56,310 nt of DNA. Origin: Phycisphaerales bacterium. Its GTDB lineage: Bacteria; Planctomycetota; Phycisphaerae; Phycisphaerales; UBA1924. The notes under the pieces were generated by a model, which made no database searches, was not told the origin of the DNA, and saw only the letters and a list, made by a program, of their open reading frames with translations. Both the position numbers and the translations under genes were made by a program. Position 1 is the stretch's first letter. Every line of letters starts with the position of its first letter. This document shows positions 47,183 through 53,996 of the stretch, piece after piece. The DNA lies in the NCBI GenBank assembly GCA_022072615.1, contig JAJVHS010000074.1, forward strand, positions 1 to 56,310, read 5' to 3'.

Positions 47183-47225
47183 GCCGCGAGCATATCACCA
47201 CGCCGCGCCGCCGAAGTTCCTGAAA

Positions 47226-47299
47226 CGTCCCGGGGGCGATTCGAACGCCCGACCTGCCGCTTAGAAGGCGGCTGCTCTATCCAACTGAGCTACCGGGAC
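47226..47299 (-). tRNA. tRNA-Arg (anticodon TCT)
   Basis: The minus strand gives a 74-base cloverleaf with acceptor stem GTCCCGG paired to CCGGGAC, D-arm AGCTCAGTTGGATAGAGC, anticodon loop CTTCTAA carrying TCT, and T-arm GGGCGTTCGAATCGCCC. The discriminator is G and the CCA end is not encoded. It reads AGA codons. Confidence 0.95.
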
Positions 47300-47436
47300 T
47301 CCGTCCTGGGTGGGTCGGCACTCCGTGCCGACCATCCCCGCCGACCGGCCTCCCAAGCGTAGGAATCCGCCCGCCGAGCAGCACCCCCTTCCCCTCGTCT
47401 ATGCTCCCGCACACGAGCCTTCAGGAGGGTCCACTC

Positions 47437-48954
47437 ATGCCGTTCCCCGAACACTACGACCAGCTCATCACGCTCCGCCGAAAAGCGGCCACGCTCTCAT
47501 CCGTCCAGCGGCTGCTCAACTGGGACCAGGAAACCTACATGCCCAAAGCCGCGGGCCCGGGCCGATCCGACCAGCAGGCCGCCATCGCCGAGCTCGCGCA
47601 CAAGGCCGCCACCGATCCCCGCCTGGGCGACCTCATCTCCCAGTGCGAAGCCGACCAGGGCCTCCTCGCCGATGAACGCACCGCCGCCAACATCCGCGAG
47701 ATGCGCCGCGACTACGACATGGCCACCCGCCTCCCCGGTGACCTCGTCGCCGAACTCGCCAAGGTCGGCAGCCAGGCCCAGGAAGTCTGGAAGGAAGCCC
47801 GAGCCAAGAGCAACTTCAAGATGTTCGCCCCGTGGCTCGACCGCATGATGAGCCTCACCCGCCGCAAGGCCGAGTGCTACGGCGTCCCCCAGGGCGGCGA
47901 GCTCTACGACGCCCTGCTCGACGAATACGAGCCCAAGGCCAGGGCGGCCGAAATCGAGGCCATCTTCACGCCCCTGCGCCCGCGCCTCTCGGCGCTCATC
48001 GGCGAGATCTCCGCTTCCAAGAAGAAAGTGAGCACCAAAGTCCTCACCTCGAAGATCCCCGCCGAACGCCAGCACGCCTTCGGCCAGTTCGTCCTCGAGA
48101 CCATGGGCTTCGATCTCACCGCCGGCCGCCTCGATGTCACCACCCACCCCTTCTGCGAAGGACTCGCCCCCGGCGACACCCGCCTCACCACCCGCTACCG
48201 GGATGAGAAATTCACGGACGCGCTCTACGGCACCATGCACGAGATGGGCCACGGCCTCTACGAGCAGGGCCTCCCCAAGGACAAGCTCTACGGCCAGCCG
48301 CTCAGTGAATCGATCAGCCTCGGCATCCACGAGAGCCAGTCGCGGATGTGGGAAAACTTCGTCGGCCGAAGCCGCGCATTCTGGGTGTGGGCGCTCCCCA
48401 AGGCCCGCAAGATGCTCGGCGGCGCGCTCGCCAAGGCCACCGTCGATCAGCTCCACGCCGCCGTGAACACCGCCGCCCCCAGCTACATCCGCGTCGAGGC
48501 CGACGAGGCCACGTACAACCTCCACATCATGCTCCGCTTCGAGATCGAACGGGCACTCATCTCCGGCGACCTCCCCATCAAGGACGTCCCCGGCGTGTGG
48601 AACGAGAATTTCCAGCGCCTGCTCGGCATCAAGGTCCCCGATGACCGTCACGGCTGCCTCCAGGACGTCCACTGGAGCTTCGGCCTCGTGGGATACTTCC
48701 CGACCTACACGCTCGGCAATCTCTACGCCGCCCAGTTCTGGGAAAAGATCAACAAGGACATCAAGGGCCTCGACGGGCTCATCGCCAAGGGCGAGTTCAG
48801 CAAGCTCAAGACCTGGCTCAACAGGAAGATCCACGCCCACGGCCGCCAGTACCGAGCCGGTGAGCTCTGCCAGAAGATCACCGGCCGTCCGCTCTCGGCC
48901 GATCCCTTCATGCGCTACCTCGAAGGCAAGCTGCGGCCCATCTACGGCATCTGA
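47437..48954 (+). CDS. M32-family metallocarboxypeptidase (Taq-type)
   Basis: This 505-residue cytoplasmic protein is an M32 carboxypeptidase. The zinc motif HEMGH lies near residues 268-272 in GTMHEMGHGLYEQGL, and the downstream glutamate is in GIHESQSRMWENFVGRS, as in the family. The N-terminal segment LNWDQETYMPKAAGPGRSDQ and the C-terminal QDVHWSFGLVGYFPTYTLGN are also characteristic. The length is typical. The ATG at 47437 has AGGAGGG upstream. The enzyme trims C-terminal residues, probably in peptide turnover. Confidence 0.95.
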   Translation: MPFPEHYDQLITLRRKAATLSSVQRLLNWDQETYMPKAAGPGRSDQQAAIAELAHKAATDPRLGDLISQCEADQGLLADERTAANIREMRRDYDMATRLPGDLVAELAKVGSQAQEVWKEARAKSNFKMFAPWLDRMMSLTRRKAECYGVPQGGELYDALLDEYEPKARAAEIEAIFTPLRPRLSALIGEISASKKKVSTKVLTSKIPAERQHAFGQFVLETMGFDLTAGRLDVTTHPFCEGLAPGDTRLTTRYRDEKFTDALYGTMHEMGHGLYEQGLPKDKLYGQPLSESISLGIHESQSRMWENFVGRSRAFWVWALPKARKMLGGALAKATVDQLHAAVNTAAPSYIRVEADEATYNLHIMLRFEIERALISGDLPIKDVPGVWNENFQRLLGIKVPDDRHGCLQDVHWSFGLVGYFPTYTLGNLYAAQFWEKINKDIKGLDGLIAKGEFSKLKTWLNRKIHAHGRQYRAGELCQKITGRPLSADPFMRYLEGKLRPIYGI

Positions 48955-49075
48955 CGGCTCGCGCCCGCCGGCCCCGGCCGACGCGCATTCGCGGGCCACC
49001 GCGGCCAGCCCCGGCCCCGCCGCTGCACCCGCACGGCGTGGTAGACTTTCCTTCCAATCCAAAGGAGCCCGTCCG

Positions 49076-49816
49076 ATGTTCCTGCTCACCCTGATCGCGT
49101 TTCTGATCTGCTTCTCAGCCCCCACGACAGGTTCGCAACCCGCGCAGCCGGCCAAGGACATACCCGAGCCGCCGGTGGTCACCCCAGCGCCCGCGCAGGT
49201 GCAGCCGACACCGCCGCCCTCCGACGCCGTCGTCCTCTTCGACGGCACCTCCATGGACGCCTGGCAGCACGCCGACGGCAAGCCCGCGCAGTGGACGCCC
49301 GACGGCAAGAAGGACGGCGCCATGACCTGCAAGCCCGGATCGGGCAGCATCCTCAGCAAGCAGAAGTTCGGCGACATCCAGCTCCACGTCGAGTTCGCCA
49401 CCCCCGCGAAGGTCGAAGGCGAAGGCCAGGGTCGCGGCAACAGCGGCGTCTACATCCAGAACCGCTACGAGGTCCAGGTGCTCGATTCCTACCAGAACAA
49501 GACGTACCCCAACGGCCAGTGCGGCGCGGTCTACCTCCAGCACGTCCCCCTCGCCAACGCCTGCCGCAAGCCCGGCGAATGGCAGACCTACGACATCGTC
49601 TTCCGCGCCCCGCGCTTCAAGGCCGACGGGTCGCTTGAGAAGCCCGGATCTCTCACCGTCTTCCACAACGGCGTGCTCATCCAGGATCACGTTGAGATCA
49701 AGGAGCCGACGGGCGGCGGCGACAAGGGCACCGGCGACGGGCCCATCCACCTCCAGGACCACGGCAACACCGTGAAGTACCGCAACATCTGGGTGCGCCC
49801 GCTCGGGTCGAAGTAA
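49076..49816 (+). CDS. Secreted DUF1080 protein (3-keto-disaccharide hydrolase-like)
   Basis: This 246-residue protein has a signal peptide (FLLTLIAFLICFSAPTTG) followed by a Pro-rich linker and a DUF1080 beta-sandwich domain (about 55-246). Typical sequences are AVVLFDGTSMDAWQHADG, NSGVYIQNRYEVQVLDSYQN and GPIHLQDHGNTVKYRNIWVR, the conserved end of the family. DUF1080 proteins are abundant in planctomycetes; some cleave 3-keto-glycosides. The ATG at 49076 has AAAGGAG upstream. Its terminator extends into the 3' end of the opposite gene. Confidence 0.9.
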   Translation: MFLLTLIAFLICFSAPTTGSQPAQPAKDIPEPPVVTPAPAQVQPTPPPSDAVVLFDGTSMDAWQHADGKPAQWTPDGKKDGAMTCKPGSGSILSKQKFGDIQLHVEFATPAKVEGEGQGRGNSGVYIQNRYEVQVLDSYQNKTYPNGQCGAVYLQHVPLANACRKPGEWQTYDIVFRAPRFKADGSLEKPGSLTVFHNGVLIQDHVEIKEPTGGGDKGTGDGPIHLQDHGNTVKYRNIWVRPLGSK

Positions 49817-49849
49817 TCGCCTCCCTTCACGCCCGGAGGCCCAAGGTCA

Positions 49850-52800
49850 TCACTCGCGGAACGCCGCCTGCGGCGTTCCGTTTTTCATTGCCGAAGGCCG
49901 AACCTTCCAGTCGAGTCGAAGGCGTTCGTGGCGAGCAAGGCTGTCCAGAATGCGGACCTCTCCGTCTCCGCCGCTGATGGCCAGCCGCGATCCATCCGGG
50001 CTCACCGCAAGATCCAGGAAGTACTCGGCCCCGATCGCGAACGTCGCCAGCAGCCGGCCGACACGCTCGGGCGTCCTCGGGTCGGCATCCCACACGCGCA
50101 GCGTCGAATCTCCCGCCACGCTGAAGATCCTCGTTCCGTCCGGCGAGAAATGCGCCCCTCCCACCCGGCTGCGGTGGCCCCGGAGCACCGCGATCGGCCT
50201 TCCGTCACGAGCATCCCAGATCCGCACGGTCCTGTCCTCCGAAGCCGTCACGATCCGCGACCCGTCGTGGCTGTAGGACCCGTCCGGGATCCACTGCTGA
50301 TGCCCGTTGAGCGTGAACAGCCGCTCGCCCGTCCTGGCGTCCCACACGCACGCGTAATCCTCGGTCCCGGTGGTCAGGATGTGCTTGCCATCCGGGCTGA
50401 AACGGGCGGCGTAATAGCCGTCCATGCGGGCAAGCGAAACCTTCTTGCTTCCGTCCCTCGCATCCCAGATGCCCCCGTCGCCGAAGTACCCGACCGCGAC
50501 GACCGACGACCCGTCGGGGCTGATGCTCGCAAACGCCCCGGTCCCCGCCGACGAACGCAGGTCCGTCAGCATCTGACCCGTCGAACTGTCCCAGATCTTG
50601 ACGTCGCCGTCGCCCCCGGAAGTGATGAATCGCTCCCCCGTCGAATCAAACCCCGCCACGAAGAACTGGCCGTTGATGCGGAGCGACGCGGCACCCGAAA
50701 CAAGGTCCCGCACCACCACTTCCTTGTCCTGCGTCACGTAGAGCAGCTTCTCGCCGTCGGGGCTGAAATCGACCGAATGAACCGGTCCGCCGCGCGCCGC
50801 CGTCTGTGCCGCGCCCGGAACCGGCAGCTCCCATGCCCGGGCCGTTCCATCCGGTGACGCGCTGATCACGTGCGTCCCGCTGACCCCGATCGACGCCGGT
50901 TCTCGCCTGTGGCCGGTCAGCCGCGTGAGCTCGGGCACGTCCCCCGGCCTGGAGAGGTAGATCTCGGCGTCGAGCGTGCCCAGTGCGATCCGAGCTCCGT
51001 CCGGCGTGAAGGTCATCGCCTCGATCGATGAGCGACCCCCGAACGCCTGGCCCTTGAGCTCGCCGCTCTTGACGTCCCACGCATAGATCTCGCCGACGTT
51101 GGACCCGGTCGCCAGCACCGATCCGTCCGGACTGAATTCGACTATCCGCATCACGACGGTCGTGATGCTGCCGACCTGCCACGGTGCTCGGTCGCTTCCA
51201 AGAGGATGCATGACCGCCGCCCCGCGTCCTTCCGGGATGTACGCCACGGCATCCGCCTGGTCCGTGACGGCGATCTGCGCGATGTGCGGGAGGGTGGCCC
51301 TGACCGAAGCCACCTGCGTACCGGCGCGAAGGTCCCATACCACGATGTTCCCATCAGCGGTCGCGCACGCCGCCGCGGTGCCGGAAGGACTGAACCTGGC
51401 CATCGAGAACGCGGTCCCCGCCGGCGCGAGCATCCTCGGCGAGCGGACATCACCCGCGTCAAAGAGCCGAACCCCATCTTCCCTGCTCGCGACGATCACG
51501 CGGCTGCCATCCACGCTGACCGCCCCGGCGGTCATCGGTCCGCTCACCAGCCGGTCCTCGGAGAGCAACCTTCCCAGCCTCGGATCGGTGGTCCGCAGCA
51601 CCCCGCTCGCCGAGAGCGTCGCCGCGACCGTCGCCTCGGCATTCATCCCCGCGCCCACCAGCGGTCCGTCGCGCTGATCCACGAGCATCCGCGAGGAATC
51701 CGTCGCCGCCATCGTGTACCGCCATTCCCAGCCCCTCAGCTCGGGCACCGTCGACGCCAGGAACTCCCGCGTCGAGAGCAGGTTGTCGGCCGCCAGCGCT
51801 GTGACCGCCGACGACATGTTCGCGATGTACGACTCGTACTGCGCCTCGCGCGTCTTGTTCCTCGCGTCGAGGAAACCCAGCGTCGTCCCCACCAGCCCGC
51901 CCACCATCGTCAGCGCGACCACGACCGCCGCAACCACCGGCCCGCGGTTCCGCCGGACGAACTTGCGAGCCCGGTACGCCGCGCTCGCCGGCGCCGCCAG
52001 CACCGGCTCGCCCGCCAGGTGCCGCTGCACATCCCGAGCCAGCGAACCCACCGAGTCGTACCGCCGAGAACGCTCCTTCTCGATCGCCTTCATCACGATC
52101 CAGTCAAGATCGCCGCGCAGCACGCGACGAAGCACCGCCGGGTCCACCGCCCGCCGAGACGCGACCGACTCGACAGTCCCCCGCGCCGTGCGCAGCCGCG
52201 CGCTGGGCGAGGGCGGGTCCGTGTGACGGATCAGCCGCTGGGCCTCCGCGTACGCCGCCGACCTGAGTGATTCAGGATCGAACGGCGTGAACCCCGTGAG
52301 CAGCTCGTACAGCAGCACGCCCAGCGAGTACACGTCGGTCCGCGTGTCGATGTCGAGGTTGCCCGCGGCCTGCTCGGGGCTCATGTACTCCAGCGTCCCC
52401 ACCAGTTGGAACTGCTCGGTCACCAGCGTCTGCACGGTCAGCCGCTGCTGCATCGCCTTCGCGATGCCGAAGTCGATCACCCTGACGGCTCGCCGCCCGT
52501 CCACCTCGTCAACCAGGATGTTGTCGGGCTTGATGTCCCGGTGGATGATGCCCTTGTGGTGCGCGTGCTGGATGGCCGAGCACACCTGCACGAACAGCTC
52601 CAGGCGGTCGTCGATCCCCAGCCGCAGCTCGTCGCAGTAGCCCGTCATCGGCCTGCCCGTGCAGTACTCCATCACGAAGTACGGCCGTCCCGACGCCGTC
52701 ACCCCCGCGTCGAACACCTTCGCGATCCCCGGGTGATCCATCATCGCCAGCGCCTGCCGCTCCTGCTCGAACCGAGCGACGACCTGTCGCGTATCCATCC

Positions 52801-53218
52801 CCGCCTTGAGCACTTTCAGGGCGACCTCGCGCCGCACCGGCGACGACTGGCGAGCCAGGAACACGCTGCCGAACCCGCCCTCGCCGATCAGCCGCACCAG
52901 CGTGTACGGCCCGATCACCGCCCCGGGCGATTCGCCCAGGACCGCGTCGATCGCCGCCCGGGTGTCGTGGACAATCCCCTCAAGACCGACCGTCGCGCCG
53001 TCCGCCTTCACCAGCTTCAACACAAGATCGCGCAGCGATGCATCGTGCGAGCACGCCGCGTCGATCGCCGCCGGCCGGTCGGCCGCGTCGAGCGGTTGCA
53101 CACGCAGGAAGATCGATTTGGCCTCGAGCAGCCGCGATGCCGAAGACCGGTCGCCCGCCGGGAGGCCTTCGGCCCCGCCCCCGCCCGGCGGTCCCGTGAC
53201 CGGCGGCGGCTCAGCCAC
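49850..53218 (-). CDS. Membrane Ser/Thr protein kinase with C-terminal WD40 repeats
   Basis: This 1122-residue protein combines a Hanks-type kinase with a sensor-like propeller. The kinase domain (about 103-395) has the Gly loop IGEGGFGSVF, catalytic Lys135, HRDIKPDN at 226-233 and DFG at 249-251, so it looks active. A single membrane segment near residues 428-452 (PVVAAVVVALTMVGGLVGTT) follows. The rest is a set of about 12 WD40-type repeats with the FSPDG..IAT pattern (for example VEFSPDGSVLATGSNVGEIY). The N-terminal 100 residues are Pro/Gly-rich. It overlaps the ECF sigma gene by eight bases. Kinase and sigma factor likely act in one signalling pathway. Confidence 0.93.
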   Translation of the reverse strand: MAEPPPVTGPPGGGGAEGLPAGDRSSASRLLEAKSIFLRVQPLDAADRPAAIDAACSHDASLRDLVLKLVKADGATVGLEGIVHDTRAAIDAVLGESPGAVIGPYTLVRLIGEGGFGSVFLARQSSPVRREVALKVLKAGMDTRQVVARFEQERQALAMMDHPGIAKVFDAGVTASGRPYFVMEYCTGRPMTGYCDELRLGIDDRLELFVQVCSAIQHAHHKGIIHRDIKPDNILVDEVDGRRAVRVIDFGIAKAMQQRLTVQTLVTEQFQLVGTLEYMSPEQAAGNLDIDTRTDVYSLGVLLYELLTGFTPFDPESLRSAAYAEAQRLIRHTDPPSPSARLRTARGTVESVASRRAVDPAVLRRVLRGDLDWIVMKAIEKERSRRYDSVGSLARDVQRHLAGEPVLAAPASAAYRARKFVRRNRGPVVAAVVVALTMVGGLVGTTLGFLDARNKTREAQYESYIANMSSAVTALAADNLLSTREFLASTVPELRGWEWRYTMAATDSSRMLVDQRDGPLVGAGMNAEATVAATLSASGVLRTTDPRLGRLLSEDRLVSGPMTAGAVSVDGSRVIVASREDGVRLFDAGDVRSPRMLAPAGTAFSMARFSPSGTAAACATADGNIVVWDLRAGTQVASVRATLPHIAQIAVTDQADAVAYIPEGRGAAVMHPLGSDRAPWQVGSITTVVMRIVEFSPDGSVLATGSNVGEIYAWDVKSGELKGQAFGGRSSIEAMTFTPDGARIALGTLDAEIYLSRPGDVPELTRLTGHRREPASIGVSGTHVISASPDGTARAWELPVPGAAQTAARGGPVHSVDFSPDGEKLLYVTQDKEVVVRDLVSGAASLRINGQFFVAGFDSTGERFITSGGDGDVKIWDSSTGQMLTDLRSSAGTGAFASISPDGSSVVAVGYFGDGGIWDARDGSKKVSLARMDGYYAARFSPDGKHILTTGTEDYACVWDARTGERLFTLNGHQQWIPDGSYSHDGSRIVTASEDRTVRIWDARDGRPIAVLRGHRSRVGGAHFSPDGTRIFSVAGDSTLRVWDADPRTPERVGRLLATFAIGAEYFLDLAVSPDGSRLAISGGDGEVRILDSLARHERLRLDWKVRPSAMKNGTPQAAFRE
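49857..49885 (+). terminator. Intrinsic terminator of the DUF1080 gene
   Basis: CGGAACGCCG and CGGCGTTCCG form a perfect ten-pair stem with loop CCTG, followed by TTTTT. It serves the plus-strand DUF1080 gene but lies inside the last codons of the convergent kinase gene, encoding its C-terminal GTPQAAFRE. Confidence 0.8.
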
Positions 53219-53759
53219 GTCCCGCGTCCAGGATCCTCGCGGCGAGCCACGCCCGAGCGAACTGCCAGTTGTTCGAGACCGACGTCCGCGAGATCTCCAT
53301 CACCACCGCGCACTCCTCGTGCGACATGCCCCCGAAGATCCGCATCTCCGCGATCCGCGCCGCCCGAGGGTCGGCGGCGTGCAACTCGATCAGCAATTCG
53401 TCAATCTCGGACACCGCCATCTCCGCCGTCTGCTCGGCCCCCTCGATCCCGCTCAGCGTGATCCGCAGCCCGGCGGATCCGCCGCGCTTGTCGGCATTCT
53501 TCCGCCGTGCGTGATCCACCAGCACCTGCCGCATCGCCCTCGCCGCGGTCGACATGAAGTGCTCGCGGCTCTGCCAGCGCCGGTCGTTGCGGCCCAGCTT
53601 CACGAACGCCTCGTGCACCAGCGCTGTCGGCTGGAGCGTGTGCGATCCCTGCCCGCGCAGGTACGACCCGGCGATCGCCCGCAGTTCGTCGTACACGAGC
53701 GGCATCAGCGCCTCGAGAGACGTACTGCAAGCCCCGCCGGCGCGGTCAGGTGAACTCAC
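53211..53759 (-). CDS. ECF-type RNA polymerase sigma factor
   Basis: This 182-residue protein matches the planctomycete ECF sigma family. Region 2 reads ELRAIAGSYLRGQGSHTLQP and then ALVHEAFVKLGRNDRRWQSR, with the -10 recognition helix near residues 65-85. Region 4 reads RIAEMRIFGGMSHEECAVVM followed by EISRTSVSNNWQFARAWL, a clear helix-turn-helix. The start is a GTG at 53759 with GGAG about ten bases upstream; the next ATG would remove the first part of region 2. It overlaps the kinase gene by eight bases. This arrangement is typical of planctomycete kinase-linked sigma factors. Confidence 0.92.
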   Translation of the reverse strand: MSSPDRAGGACSTSLEALMPLVYDELRAIAGSYLRGQGSHTLQPTALVHEAFVKLGRNDRRWQSREHFMSTAARAMRQVLVDHARRKNADKRGGSAGLRITLSGIEGAEQTAEMAVSEIDELLIELHAADPRAARIAEMRIFGGMSHEECAVVMEISRTSVSNNWQFARAWLAARILDAGRG

Positions 53760-53996
53760 AGGTGGATGCTCCGGGAAAGCATCTCCTCAAGATATCCGAA
53801 AACGCGGTCCTCCCGCGACCAGACCCCACTGAATGCGGAAACGCAATCCGCGCCCGCCGCGCCCGCGTGCACCGGCTAATCCGAAACGCGGACTTCTGAC
53901 GCTCCGGCGCGGGAATGCGTTTCCGTTGCGGAGGGATTCCCGCGCGAAAATCCCTGGCGACATCGAACAAATACCGAATACCCGGAGGGAAGCAGT
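53760..53996. promoter_or_regulatory. Divergent promoter region between ECF sigma and beta-helix protein genes
   Basis: These 237 bases hold the promoters of two divergent genes. The CGGAGGG ribosome-binding site (about 53982-53988) serves the beta-helix gene. The AT-rich ACAAATACCGAATAC upstream of it is a possible -10 region. No gene is supported. Confidence 0.4.
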
